Notes under the pieces: generated by a model | The model's input: the letters and a program-made list of their open reading frames with translations, nothing else | What the model was told of the DNA's origin: nothing | The model's database searches: none | Shown here: piece after piece, positions 44,877 through 54,262 of the stretch | Layout of the letters: the number at the start of each line of letters is the position of its first letter | Position numbering within the stretch: position 1 is the first letter of the stretch | Assembly: GCF_003286915.1 (NCBI RefSeq) | Contig: NZ_QMFY01000001.1 | Span: 372,001-436,000, forward strand | DNA length: 64,000 nt | Direction of reading: 5' to 3' | Origin: Pseudochryseolinea flava | GTDB lineage: Bacteria > Bacteroidota > Bacteroidia > Cytophagales > Cyclobacteriaceae | Translations under genes and position numbers: made by a program

Positions 44877-45352
44877 AAGTCTAATGCTTTTACGATTTTT
44901 TCTAACTTAGATTTGATGCGGCTGATCTTCACGCCCACATTCGACAAACTAATCCCCAGAATGTCGGAGATCTCTTGATAACTTTTCTCATCGAGGTAGA
45001 GCATGATAATACCCTTCTCTACCTGTGTCAATTGTTGAATAGCCTGCTGCAATACCTCCATATCATCAGCCTGCTCCATCTCTGGCAACTGAAGCTCACG
45101 CATTGAAATACGCTGCGATATGGGCATACGTTTTTCCTTTCGCAAATATGAAATTGCCGTATTCAACGCGATACGATACATCCATGTGGTGATTAAAGCT
45201 TCATTTCGGAAGGATGGGTACGCGCGCCAAATCTGCATGACGATCTCTTGAAAAAGATCCTCCTGATAGTCACGATCGGCGCCATACAAGTGGCAAACCT
45301 TGTAGATCAGGCCTCTATGCTGATTGATCAGTGCGACAAACGCTTCTTCCAT
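44873..45352 (-). CDS. ECF-type RNA polymerase sigma factor
   Basis: 159 residues with region 2 (LINQHRGLIYKVCHLYGADR, YQEDLFQEIVMQIWRAYPSF, TWMYRIALNTAISYLRK) and region 4 (IMLYLDEKSYQEISDILGIS, LSNVGVKISRIKSKLE). Length is typical. The overlapping downstream membrane protein is its probable partner. Confidence 0.93.
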   Translation of the reverse strand: MEEAFVALINQHRGLIYKVCHLYGADRDYQEDLFQEIVMQIWRAYPSFRNEALITTWMYRIALNTAISYLRKEKRMPISQRISMRELQLPEMEQADDMEVLQQAIQQLTQVEKGIIMLYLDEKSYQEISDILGISLSNVGVKISRIKSKLEKIVKALDL

Positions 45353-45645
45353 TGCTAAATTTCGACATAAGTCTCAACCAAAGCGCGCTTTCTTACACGA
45401 CAACCGCATTATTTTTTCCGGCATTGGGATTCAACAGAAACGTCATCTAGTGATAATAGCCTTTAACTTCAAATACATCCTCCTGAGAAACAACGGCTAA
45501 CAAAATGAAAAACTTCCAGTCGTGCGACTATTTGATTTATTGTGTTTGCTGCAAAAAAATAATTTACAATTCAAATGAATTTCTAATTCGCGAATTGGAA
45601 CACTGGCAACGTTTACTGCGTTTTGACTACAAATTAAATAAAGAC

Positions 45646-45834
45646 ATGAAAGCGAAACGCACAATGTTAGATTATTGTCAGGCGATCTTAGAGAAAATGA
45701 GTTTTAGTGAAAAGCTTTTCGTCAAAGAGTATCGCAAAAGTTTGCAGTGGCTTTCTAACGCAGAGGCTATCCTTCTCAACCAGTGGGTTTATCGAACATT
45801 CGAACCCGCGTTGGTAAGACAGTTGCATTCCTGA
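45646..45834 (+). CDS. Small conserved-type hypothetical protein
   Basis: 62 residues from ATG 45646 (MKAKRTMLDYCQAIL); a longer frame to 45505 adds a Cys-rich, AT-rich leader I consider untranslated. The core, EKMSFSEKLFVKEYRKSLQW followed by LLNQWVY, resembles small proteins recurring in Cytophagales that have a conserved LxYCxxILxxVSF opening. Cytosolic; function unknown. Confidence 0.6.
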   Translation: MKAKRTMLDYCQAILEKMSFSEKLFVKEYRKSLQWLSNAEAILLNQWVYRTFEPALVRQLHS

Positions 45835-45837
45835 CTT

Positions 45838-45881
45838 CTTCTCCCGTCTTCATTTTGTCGAAGGCGGGAGAAGATATTTTT
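45838..45881. terminator. Bidirectional terminator between convergent genes
   Basis: CTTCTCCCG-T-CTTC (45838-45850) pairs with GAAG-G-CGGGAGAAG (45860-45873), with T-rich sequence on both sides. Confidence 0.85.
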
Positions 45882-45890
45882 AATCGATAA

Positions 45891-47852
45891 CTATACCCGC
45901 GCAGTAATATTCATTTGATCCAGTTGTTGCTCATAGAGCCGCGTTGCCAAATCCTCATCTTCAATCACATAGCGAACACCAATGTACTTGATCGGATTGC
46001 GATCATCATCTAATACAGGCGAGATCACTGCGTCAACCCAATAGTGGGTACCATCTTTTCTTCTATTTTTAACAATACCACGAAAAACTTCTCCTTTTTT
46101 TATCGAAGTCCACATTGCTTTGAAAACCTCTTTTGGCATATCTGGATGACGGACCGTTTTATGCGGTTTCCCGATCAGCTCTTCGCGCGTATATTGCGAC
46201 ACCTCGCAAAACTTATCGTTGATGTATGTAATTGTACCGAAGAGATCAGACTCAGACATAATTGTTGACGTATTGAGTGCAACAACACGCGCATCTAATT
46301 CACGATTCAACTTCGCCGTCTGCTCCATCTGTCGCTGAATTTCGTCTTGCGTTGCCTGCAGCTCTTCCATGTTCTGCTTCAATTCTTCTTCTTGCGCCTG
46401 TAACTCTTCTATATATTGCAGTTGATCATGTTCCGCCTTCACGCGATCTGAAATATCGCGTACAATCAGTGTGTAAATGCGTGCATCACCCAAGTCCGCG
46501 CTATTAACAGAAAACTCCGCAGGGAACATCACGCCGTCTGATTTTACAGCGTCTAGTTTTTGTGTCTTACCTGCACCATGTTGTTTTAATAAAAAATCTT
46601 TGAACGAAACTTCCTGATGATCTTGATGAGCAGGCGCGACGATGAGGTCTACATGCTTTCCGATGATTTGATCAGCATCATAACCGAATAGTTTGACACC
46701 TGCGTTGTTGATGGTTTCTATTATTCCCTTTTCATTGCTGGTAAGGATAGCATCAACAGCGGAGTCCAGAACTGCGTTTAGCTTGCCGTTCTGCGCAATG
46801 GCTTCCCGCGATTTCCGTTCAACAACTTCCTGCGTTGCGTGGAGCTCCTCTAAATTCTGTCGAAGCGTTTCTTCCTGACGCTGCAATTGTTCCCCTTGCT
46901 CGCGACTTTCAACCAAAAGTTTTTGTGTGCGCTCATTTACTTTGATCGCGTTGATCGCCGAACCTAGTATTGCTGCAACTTGAACAAGGAAGTCGATCTC
47001 AAATTGACGCCAAACTTGAAATGAAGCAAGCTCCAAAACGCCTTCCTTATCTTGATGATTTTTCAAGGGTACCAAAATCAAACACGACGGCGTTGCTTGG
47101 CCTAATCCCGACGTAATCGAAATATACTCTTTCGGTATTTCTTTCATGAAGGTCACTTCACCCTCAAGAAATGCCTGCCCAACCAAGCCCTCGCCGAGAC
47201 CGACGGTTTTCTTTAAAAACTTCTTTCTCTCGTAAGCATAGCATGCCCGTAACTCCAAATTTTCATCACCTTGTACATCGGTAAGAACAAAAATCCCGCC
47301 TTGATTGGCTTTCATGTATCGAACCAACTCGCAAATAAAAGTGTCAAGAATTTGATCGAACGACTTATTCTGCGCACGCACAATCTCAGAAAATTTGGCA
47401 ACGCCCACAGCTGCCCAATTACGTTGCTGCTCTTGCGAAGAAACGTCAATCATACTTGCCTTCATGCGGACCAACTCGCCGCTCAATGTTCCGGCATTTA
47501 AGTGCAACACTGATTGACCCATCCCCGGGTAGTCGTGGTTATAATTCCCGTTTGCAATGTGACGTACAAATGTCGCCGCATTTTTAAGATAATCGTCAAC
47601 ATGTTTCGTAGTCACGATCTGGTTCGATCCATCATTAAAAAGCTCCTTACGAATACTGCCGGTTACATCTTTTTGAACAAGAATTAAATTGCGATCAAGT
47701 TGACGCAACGACAAGTAAACAACAACGATCGACAACACACCTAGACAAAGTCCCGCGTAGAAATAAAGTTCATTCTGCGTAACATACAACAAACCAAACA
47801 GCACTAAAGCGCTGCCCATCATTGGCACTCCCAACATTCTTCTCACCATCAT
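45891..47852 (-). CDS. Membrane GAF-PAS-PAS signalling protein without a kinase domain
   Basis: 653 residues: two membrane helices (about 10-48), a HAMP-like linker, a GAF domain (about 165-310, GGIFVLTDVQGDENLELRAC), a coiled coil, PAS (about 355-475, VLDSAVDAILTSNEKGIIET), another coiled coil, and a second PAS (about 530-640, GTITYINDKFCEVSQYTREE, RRKDGTHYWVDAVISP). No histidine kinase, GGDEF or methyl-accepting output is present. It may act as an adaptor for an unlinked kinase. Confidence 0.88.
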   Translation of the reverse strand: MMVRRMLGVPMMGSALVLFGLLYVTQNELYFYAGLCLGVLSIVVVYLSLRQLDRNLILVQKDVTGSIRKELFNDGSNQIVTTKHVDDYLKNAATFVRHIANGNYNHDYPGMGQSVLHLNAGTLSGELVRMKASMIDVSSQEQQRNWAAVGVAKFSEIVRAQNKSFDQILDTFICELVRYMKANQGGIFVLTDVQGDENLELRACYAYERKKFLKKTVGLGEGLVGQAFLEGEVTFMKEIPKEYISITSGLGQATPSCLILVPLKNHQDKEGVLELASFQVWRQFEIDFLVQVAAILGSAINAIKVNERTQKLLVESREQGEQLQRQEETLRQNLEELHATQEVVERKSREAIAQNGKLNAVLDSAVDAILTSNEKGIIETINNAGVKLFGYDADQIIGKHVDLIVAPAHQDHQEVSFKDFLLKQHGAGKTQKLDAVKSDGVMFPAEFSVNSADLGDARIYTLIVRDISDRVKAEHDQLQYIEELQAQEEELKQNMEELQATQDEIQRQMEQTAKLNRELDARVVALNTSTIMSESDLFGTITYINDKFCEVSQYTREELIGKPHKTVRHPDMPKEVFKAMWTSIKKGEVFRGIVKNRRKDGTHYWVDAVISPVLDDDRNPIKYIGVRYVIEDEDLATRLYEQQLDQMNITARV

Positions 47853-47950
47853 TCTATTCTTTTGCTCAAAATTAAAATGAGGCTGTTGGGATGACTATGT
47901 TGCCGATCATTGGAAATCCTGATTTTCGTCAGGTTTCTAAAAACTGACAC

Positions 47951-47986
47951 AAGCAAAAAAAGCCACCTGCTGAAGACAAGTGGCCT
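47951..47986 (-). terminator. Terminator of the prolyl oligopeptidase gene
   Basis: On the minus strand AAGGCCACTTG (about 47976-47986) pairs with CAGGTGGCT (about 47961-47969), followed by seven T. Confidence 0.8.
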
Positions 47987-48012
47987 TAGTAACGGTTACA
48001 GTGCGCTGAAAT

Positions 48013-50094
48013 TTACCCTTTTAATTTCATAAGCAAATAAGAGAACTGTAGCGCGGCAATTTTTGCGCGTTGGTCGTTCGTAGATGATCCTGCATGCCCA
48101 CCTTCGATGTTTTCAAAATAATAAACCGGATAACCGAATTCCGTCATGCGGGCTACCATTTTTCGTGCATGTGCCGGATGAACTCTGTCATCGCGTGTAG
48201 AAGTATAGAAAAACACTTCTGGATATTTTGACTTTTGTTTGACGTTATGATACGGAGAATATTTGCTGATATACTTCCATTCTTCAGGTTTATCTGGATC
48301 ACCGTACTCACCCATCCAACTTGCACCCGCAAGCAAATGATTGAATCGTTTCATATCCAGGAGTGGCACAGCACAAACTACAGCGTTAAATAATTCAGGT
48401 CGCTGCGTGAATGCAACACCGACCAAAAGTCCGCCATTACTGCCGCCAGAGATCCCCAAATTTTTGCTTGATGTAATTTTCTTCGAGATAAGATCTTCTG
48501 CAACAGCGTAAAAATCATTGAAGACTATCTGTCGTTTTTCTTTGAGTCCGTCTTGATGCCACTTCGGACCAAACTCACCACCACCACGAATGTTAGCCAA
48601 CACATAAACGCCGCCATTTTCCAACCACGCATTTCCAATAACCCCAGAGTACGATGGCAACATTGGAACTTCGAAACCACCATACGCATACAGTAATGTT
48701 GGATTCTTTCCATCATACTTCACATTTTTTGAAGCGACAACGAAGTAGGGAACCAACGTTCCGTCTGTAGATTTCGCTTTGTATTGCTCGACCTTGAATT
48801 TGCTTGCGTCAAAAAATGAAGGCAACGATTTATATACTTTCATACTATTATCGTTGGCATCTGCGACATACAGCGTTGATGGCGCTAAGAAATTTGTGAA
48901 GCTGAAAAAATAAAGATCAGAGAACTCATCGTCGGTAGCATTAACAGCGATGTTTCCAAAATCTGGTGCATTGACCTTCTTACGCGTCCACATACCATTA
49001 TCAAACGAATAGATATATAGCTCACTTTTCACATTCGTCAACAGATTAACAAGTAATTTCGTTTTAGTTGTTGAAGAACTTGTAACGCTTGTAAATTCAT
49101 CTGGCTGAATAATTACACTAACACGATGCTCTCCTGTTATAAGCGCCTTAAAATCAAGACTGATTAGCGATCCCTGCTTATAGGTGTTCCCACCCACATT
49201 CCAATCAGATTTAAGTTCTACAATCAATTGATTATTAAGAATGCCGTTGATACTTGCATCATCCTGAAGGCTAAGCTTAATAAGTTTTGAATCAATACGA
49301 ACAAAATTAGAACGGGTATAGAACGTGATTCCTCTTCCGAACATGAGATATTTATTCTCCCCGTCACGCATCAGATATCCGTATGCCGATACATCTGTCG
49401 AATCGCCCTCCATCACAAGCTGCGCATCTTTCAACGGTGTACCGCGTTTCCAAATTTTAACTTGACGCGGATACCCAGAAGTGGTCATTGTACCTTCTCC
49501 GAAATCGACAGAAACAATCAATGTATTTTCATCGAGGTAACTTCCACCACCTTTAGACTCTGGAATGAAAAAACCATCCTCTATGAAAGCTTTTTTATTC
49601 ACATCGAACTCCCGCGTCTCTGTGGCATCGCCGCCGCCCTTCGACAAACTGACAAGAAAACGATCGTACTTCGGATACAAGCCTCCCGCTCCTTTGAAGA
49701 CCCATTTTACATTATCCTTTTTTGACATTTCATCTAGATCAATGAGTATATCCCAAGACGGATTTCCCGAGAGATAACTTGCCTTCGTCGCGCGTCGCCA
49801 AATACCCCTAACGTGTTCTTTGTCCTGCCAAAAGTTGTATACAAATTGATCGTATATGGCTGGCATCGCAATGCGCTCATTAGAATTGTAGATTTCTAAA
49901 CTTTTGTCATATATCTTTTGATACGCCTTTTCGCGCGTGAGCTTGTTGATAGTCATTTCATTTTTTTGCTTGACGAACTCAAGTGCTTTTTCGCCGTTGA
50001 CTTCTTCGAGCCATAGATAGGGATCTTCGGACTGTGCTTGGGACATGCTTTGATAAAATATAAGTAAGGAAAATAATAGGATGGTTTTCGTCAT
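48013..50094 (-). CDS. Prolyl oligopeptidase (S9A) family serine peptidase
   Basis: 693 residues with a signal peptide (ILLFSLLIFYQSMSQAQ), then DPYLWLEEVNGEKALEFV, the usual start of the S9A beta-propeller region, and a C-terminal alpha/beta hydrolase domain: nucleophile Ser552 in SGGSNGGLLVG, catalytic Asp in TSTRDDRVHPAHA, His in IEGGHAGSS. The oxyanion Tyr lies in LLYAYGGFEVPMLPSY. Periplasmic peptidase cutting after proline or similar residues in short peptides. Confidence 0.93.
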   Translation of the reverse strand: MTKTILLFSLLIFYQSMSQAQSEDPYLWLEEVNGEKALEFVKQKNEMTINKLTREKAYQKIYDKSLEIYNSNERIAMPAIYDQFVYNFWQDKEHVRGIWRRATKASYLSGNPSWDILIDLDEMSKKDNVKWVFKGAGGLYPKYDRFLVSLSKGGGDATETREFDVNKKAFIEDGFFIPESKGGGSYLDENTLIVSVDFGEGTMTTSGYPRQVKIWKRGTPLKDAQLVMEGDSTDVSAYGYLMRDGENKYLMFGRGITFYTRSNFVRIDSKLIKLSLQDDASINGILNNQLIVELKSDWNVGGNTYKQGSLISLDFKALITGEHRVSVIIQPDEFTSVTSSSTTKTKLLVNLLTNVKSELYIYSFDNGMWTRKKVNAPDFGNIAVNATDDEFSDLYFFSFTNFLAPSTLYVADANDNSMKVYKSLPSFFDASKFKVEQYKAKSTDGTLVPYFVVASKNVKYDGKNPTLLYAYGGFEVPMLPSYSGVIGNAWLENGGVYVLANIRGGGEFGPKWHQDGLKEKRQIVFNDFYAVAEDLISKKITSSKNLGISGGSNGGLLVGVAFTQRPELFNAVVCAVPLLDMKRFNHLLAGASWMGEYGDPDKPEEWKYISKYSPYHNVKQKSKYPEVFFYTSTRDDRVHPAHARKMVARMTEFGYPVYYFENIEGGHAGSSTNDQRAKIAALQFSYLLMKLKG

Positions 50095-50221
50095 GTTCAG
50101 CTAGGTTAGGTTATCGGTCTAAAAGTAAACATTTTTTATATCGTGCTACCAGCCGCTGATACACATCAGGTATCATTTTTTAGATTTCACGCACTACTCG
50201 CTACATTCTTAACTTAACATT

Positions 50222-50773
50222 ATGGCAAAGATCTTTGCAATCGAATGGCTGTCGGCAGATGGCTATATGGCTGGCCCCAATAATGAAACAGATTGGTTTG
50301 CTTGGGATTCAGACATCGCCGCTTACTACAAGAACATCCAAAAGCAAATGAGTACTATTTTGATAGGACGAAAAACATACGAAACCATGGTTGCCTATTG
50401 GCCAACGGAAGCCGCCAAAGAAGAAGATCGAGACATCGTTACGCACATGAATGACAGCAAGAAATATGTATTCTCTACATCATTACATGAGGCGACCTGG
50501 AAAAATACATCGATCATCGAAGCGATCGACACTAATTCTATCAATGAAATCAAAGCAAGTTCAAGTAGAGACCTTGTCCTGTATGGAAGCGCTTCAATAC
50601 TAACACAACTTGCCAGTCATAACCTGATTGATGAATATCAATTCATGGTCAGTCCAATTGCGCTTGGAAAAGGGAAGACTGCGTTTTCCCATATTGCACA
50701 GCCTATCCCCTTGAAACTCAAAAATGTCGTTCATTTCAAAAACTGCGGCGCACTACTCGTCTATGCGCCATAA
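50222..50773 (+). CDS. Dihydrofolate reductase-family (RibD C-terminal-like) protein
   Basis: 183 residues: MAKIFAIEWLSADGYMAGPN, TILIGRKTYETMVAYWPTEA, KKYVFSTSLHEATW and RDLVLYGSASILTQLASHNL. A second paralogue of the type at 15336-15905. It converges with the ABC-F gene with only 2 bp between the stops. Confidence 0.88.
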   Translation: MAKIFAIEWLSADGYMAGPNNETDWFAWDSDIAAYYKNIQKQMSTILIGRKTYETMVAYWPTEAAKEEDRDIVTHMNDSKKYVFSTSLHEATWKNTSIIEAIDTNSINEIKASSSRDLVLYGSASILTQLASHNLIDEYQFMVSPIALGKGKTAFSHIAQPIPLKLKNVVHFKNCGALLVYAP

Positions 50774-50775
50774 GA

Positions 50776-52362
50776 TCACAGTGCAATTGACGCGGTTATT
50801 CCTATCGCATTCAAAAAATGTACGTCATGAGAAATAACCATCACTGTTCCTCTATAATCATTAATGGCGTTCGTCATGATCTCAATATTTTTTAAGTCTA
50901 AATTATTTGTGGGTTCATCTAACACCAGCAGGTCCGGAGTCTGATCACCGATGGTTAACGCACATAATATTAGTCGCATCTTCTCTCCGCCACTGAGCGA
51001 CTTGCAAGGTTTATCCCAATCATCTTTCGAAAAAAGGAATCTTTTTAAACGAGCTTTGATTTCATGCTCCGGTAACGCACGCTGATTGAATTGTTGTGTC
51101 TGATCGTAAACAGACAAATGATCATCGACCACACTATACTCTTGGTCAACATACATTGATTTCAACATTGCGCGTTCGACAACGCCTACACTAGGCTGGA
51201 TATTTCCTAAGATGATATTAAGCAAAGTTGTTTTTCCACTGGCATTTACGCCCTTGATAGCAACGCGATCTCCACTTCGAATCTGAAAACTTTTTGGCTC
51301 TTCCCATAACATTTCCTCACCGTACGAGAAATTGATCGATTGCGCCGTTACCAACACTTTTCCATCGTGAAGCTTTGAATTCAGAAGATCGACTTTCATC
51401 TTGTCAGTAATGGGCAAGGTGCTTCGAAGGTCATGCAGTTCTTTCGAGAGTCCACGCAATTTATCAGCATGTACTTCTTTCATTTTCGCAGTACTTCTTT
51501 CTGCGCTATTCTTCAAAGTCTTCATCATGATTGTTGGAAGCCCCGCCTTCTCTTGCTTTTTCTTTCCCCGTGAGTCTAATTTTTGTTGTCGTTCCATCGA
51601 TTCGTTCTCGATCGCCGTCGCCTTCCGTAACGACCTCTCCTTGCTCCTCACGGTTTCCATCAGCGCCTCATTCTCAATTTTTTTCTGCTCCATGTAAAAA
51701 TCAAAATTTCCGCCGTAGTATCTCAGGCCACGTTTACTCAATTCAGCGGTAACGTGTAAAAGATTGAGCAACGTACGATCGTGACTAACGACGACCAACG
51801 TCTTGGCGGTAGCGGTTAAAAACTGATACAGCAAGTGTCGTGCATCTCGATCTAAATGGTTGCTGGGTTCATCAAGTAAAATAATATCGGGTTGATGCAC
51901 AGTTATACCCGCGAGAAACACCTTGGTCTTCTGTCCACCACTAAGCGATTGCATTTCTGTTTGCAGATTGATGTCGCCAAGTTGCCATTGTAAAAAAGCC
52001 TCATGACAACGTTCTTCTATTGACCAATCATTATCGAGCGATTGCATATTAGTGTCGGATACATCACCTTGAAGAATAGCAGACAGTGCCCGAAGTTTCG
52101 AATCAACACCCAACACCTCGGCAACTGTCAAATGATTAAACTGCCCGACGATTTGTGGAACGTAGTATGGACGTGACGCCGCGATGACAACGCCATCACT
52201 ACACGCAAGTTCACCCGCTATGATTTTCAGCAACGTAGTTTTACCGACGCCGTTATCTCCGATAAGCGCAGTTTTATCGCCGCTTGACACGGCAAAATTT
52301 AAATTGGTGAATACACCATCACCATTAGGATGTTTATAGGTAACACCTTGTAGCGTAAGCAT
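50776..52362 (-). CDS. ABC-F family ATPase
   Basis: 528 residues with two ABC domains and no membrane segment. First: Walker A GDNGVGKTT, signature LSGGQKTK, Walker B ILLDEPSNHLD. Second: GVNASGKTT, LSGGEKMR, LLVLDEPTNNLDL. A charged linker (about 215-310, with MESMERQQKLDS-type helices) separates them, as in ribosome-acting ABC-F proteins. Likely a translation factor or a mild antibiotic-protection protein. The leader has a short hairpin and an overlapping upstream ORF. Confidence 0.92.
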   Translation of the reverse strand: MLTLQGVTYKHPNGDGVFTNLNFAVSSGDKTALIGDNGVGKTTLLKIIAGELACSDGVVIAASRPYYVPQIVGQFNHLTVAEVLGVDSKLRALSAILQGDVSDTNMQSLDNDWSIEERCHEAFLQWQLGDINLQTEMQSLSGGQKTKVFLAGITVHQPDIILLDEPSNHLDRDARHLLYQFLTATAKTLVVVSHDRTLLNLLHVTAELSKRGLRYYGGNFDFYMEQKKIENEALMETVRSKERSLRKATAIENESMERQQKLDSRGKKKQEKAGLPTIMMKTLKNSAERSTAKMKEVHADKLRGLSKELHDLRSTLPITDKMKVDLLNSKLHDGKVLVTAQSINFSYGEEMLWEEPKSFQIRSGDRVAIKGVNASGKTTLLNIILGNIQPSVGVVERAMLKSMYVDQEYSVVDDHLSVYDQTQQFNQRALPEHEIKARLKRFLFSKDDWDKPCKSLSGGEKMRLILCALTIGDQTPDLLVLDEPTNNLDLKNIEIMTNAINDYRGTVMVISHDVHFLNAIGITASIAL

Positions 52363-52414
52363 AATATTTCTTTCTTATTGAATAAAACAAAATCAAAAAA
52401 GCCTTCATACGGCT
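52334..52414 (-). promoter_or_regulatory. Possible attenuator and upstream ORF of the ABC-F gene
   Basis: On the minus strand AGCC-GTATGAA-GGCT followed by six T (52394-52414) lies about 35 nt upstream of the ABC-F start. An ATG inside it opens a 24-residue ORF (52334-52408) that overlaps the ABC-F start codon in another frame. Antibiotic-protection ABC-F genes are often attenuated this way, but the stem is only four or five pairs, so this is tentative. Confidence 0.3.
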
Positions 52415-52602
52415 GAGATCCTTGTTTGAAAGAAATGCTACATGTGTATTGAATAGATTTTGTGCTGGCAAAGATATGGATTTTTCAGGAAAAATTCAGA
52501 ATCTTTAATCAATGTCGTTGACATAAGCAAACTCCTTCAGGTATGGATTAAGCTTTGATTATCGACCCGCCGTTGTTGAAACAAAACCGTGAAAAGATTT
52601 CA

Positions 52603-52610
52603 TATTTTTG
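52603..52610 (+). promoter_or_regulatory. -7 element of a Crp/Fnr gene, probably leaderless
   Basis: TATTTTTG matches TAnnTTTG and ends 6 bp before ATG 52617, which places the transcription start at or next to the start codon. Confidence 0.55.
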
Positions 52611-52616
52611 CAATCC

Positions 52617-53192
52617 ATGAACTCCGCCCTCGTACGTGCTCTTCATATGCTTACTCACCTTCCGCCGGAGGAAGAATCAAAGCTTCTATCGATAACACAC
52701 GTCGTTGCGATTAACAAAGGTGAGCCTTTTATTCGCGAGGGAACGGTACCTCAAAAGTTTGCATTTGTGAATAGGGGACTTTTTCGATACTACTATTCAA
52801 ACGAAAAAGGTACCGAATTTACAAAAGGGTTCTTCGCCGAAAACAGCTTCATCGTTTCGTATACTGCCATGAGCAAACAGTTACCATCGCATTATTCGAT
52901 TGAAGCGCTCGAAGACGCGGAAATAATGGTCATCGACTACGCCGAATGGTTAAAGTTATTCCGCGCCCATCCTTGCTGGACGAAATTCCTACTCTCGCTT
53001 ATCGAGAAGGGCTATATGAAGAAAGAGGCACGTGAACGCGAACTTCTTATTCTTAACGCATCGGAACGGTACCGCATTTTTCTAAGGGACTACCCACAAT
53101 TAGAGCACCGCGTGAAACAACATCAAATCGCTTCATACCTTGGCATTACACCGGTCGCTTTGAGCAGAATCCGTAAAGAGATGACCTTATAA
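52617..53192 (+). CDS. Crp/Fnr-family transcriptional regulator
   Basis: 191 residues from ATG 52617 (an in-frame TTG at 52608 overlaps the -7 element). Beta-roll sensor (KGEPFIREGTVPQKFAFVNR, YYYSNEKGTEFTKGFFAENS), dimer helix, and HTH tail IASYLGITPVALSRIRKEMT. It is followed 71 bp later by an SDR gene, with an inverted repeat at 53215-53232 between them. Confidence 0.92.
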   Translation: MNSALVRALHMLTHLPPEEESKLLSITHVVAINKGEPFIREGTVPQKFAFVNRGLFRYYYSNEKGTEFTKGFFAENSFIVSYTAMSKQLPSHYSIEALEDAEIMVIDYAEWLKLFRAHPCWTKFLLSLIEKGYMKKEARERELLILNASERYRIFLRDYPQLEHRVKQHQIASYLGITPVALSRIRKEMTL

Positions 53193-53214
53193 AATGCAAA
53201 AAAATACTTACTGT

Positions 53215-53232
53215 CATTAACATAGGTTAATG
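53215..53232. promoter_or_regulatory. Inverted repeat before the SDR gene
   Basis: CATTAAC-ATAG-GTTAATG, perfect 7-bp arms, 31 bp upstream of the SDR start. Candidate operator of the preceding Crp/Fnr protein. Confidence 0.5.
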
Positions 53233-53263
53233 CAATTAGTGCGGGCGTCGTGTTCTTTCGTAA

Positions 53264-54010
53264 ATGAATATGAAGCTACACAAACAAACCATCCTTATCA
53301 CGGGCGGAAGTTCTGGTATTGGATTAGAACTTGCCAAGCAACTTGTTGCAAAGCAAAACAACGTTATTATTTGTGGGCGCTCTTCAGAACGCCTATCACA
53401 AGCGAAAGCTGAAATTGGAAATGTCCACACATTCACTTGCGACGTTTCTCAAGCCAGGGATCGCATCGAATTAATGGCATGGATATCGGCTTACCATCCC
53501 GCATGCAATATGCTGGTTAACAACGCAGCCATCGTTCACCGGACTAACTTTTGCGATGATCCCGAGATGTTGGAGAAAGCGGAACGTGAAATCAACACCA
53601 ACTTATTTGCGCCGATAGCGCTGACAAAAATGTTTCTTGCCTTCAGAGACAACAAACCCAGTACTGCCATCGTCAATATCACAACGGGGTTGGTATACGC
53701 ACCGCGGGCAGTCTACCCGATCTACAACGCTACAAAAGCCGGGTTACATGCATTTACACAAGTACTTCGTCATCAAAATGCGGAGTTGCCTTTAAAAATT
53801 ATCGAAGTAATGATGCCTGTCGTGAATACACCATGGCATCAAGGGCATGCTCCAAAAATAGCGATCACGCCTGCGAAAGCCGTTCGCGAAATGATCACGG
53901 GTATTGAAAAAGGTAAACAGGAAATCAAAGTTGGTGCAGTAAAGCTTCTTTACATCCTCGCGAGAATTGCGCCATCTTTTGCGTTCAAAAAAATCAACCA
54001 GATATCTTGA
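53264..54010 (+). CDS. Short-chain dehydrogenase/reductase, DltE-like
   Basis: 248 residues. Cofactor loop TGGSSGIG, NNAA motif (LVNNAAI), catalytic Ser/Thr region IVNITTGLVYA and YxxxK as YNATK. The overall form resembles DltE-type SDRs (PACNMLVNNAAIVHRTNF). NAD(P)H-dependent oxidoreductase of unknown substrate, probably regulated by the adjacent Crp/Fnr gene. Confidence 0.92.
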   Translation: MNMKLHKQTILITGGSSGIGLELAKQLVAKQNNVIICGRSSERLSQAKAEIGNVHTFTCDVSQARDRIELMAWISAYHPACNMLVNNAAIVHRTNFCDDPEMLEKAEREINTNLFAPIALTKMFLAFRDNKPSTAIVNITTGLVYAPRAVYPIYNATKAGLHAFTQVLRHQNAELPLKIIEVMMPVVNTPWHQGHAPKIAITPAKAVREMITGIEKGKQEIKVGAVKLLYILARIAPSFAFKKINQIS

Positions 54011-54011
54011 T

Positions 54012-54236
54012 GAACCTAACTCAACACAAACTCCCGTGTACAGCACAAAAAGTGCAAACCACGTCCCCATTAGTTTCGACGTAAGTTGCAAAAAGCCCTG
54101 AAAATTCTTGCGCCCTATGTAAAGCCAGGCATGACCGCCCTGCTGCTCACGAAAATTGTTCGACTCAAAACGTAACACCTCCTTTGAAAAGCTAAAAAAA
54201 TGGTTGTCAATTTTTCGGTAGCCAATTACCGACGCC
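54012..54236 (-). pseudogene. Possible relic of an unidentified membrane protein
   Basis: The minus strand between the SDR gene and the next gene is open for 75 codons after a TAG (54237-54239) and reads like protein: SVIGYRKIDNHFFSFSKEVL, then LRFESNNFREQQGGHAWLYI and GFLQLTSKLMGTWFALFVLY. No start codon precedes the well-formed part, although AAAGGAGG occurs before a GTG at 54178. Farther on the frame runs antisense to the SDR gene. I cannot name the family. It may be a fragment truncated at both ends. Confidence 0.3.
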
Positions 54237-54262
54237 TATAGTTTCTTCGTGCAAAGAAATTT

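Noticed and set aside
53792-54178. 128-codon minus-strand frame antisense to the SDR gene
   Set aside because: Most of it is a mirror of the SDR coding sequence; only the part beyond 54012 looks protein-like and is listed separately.
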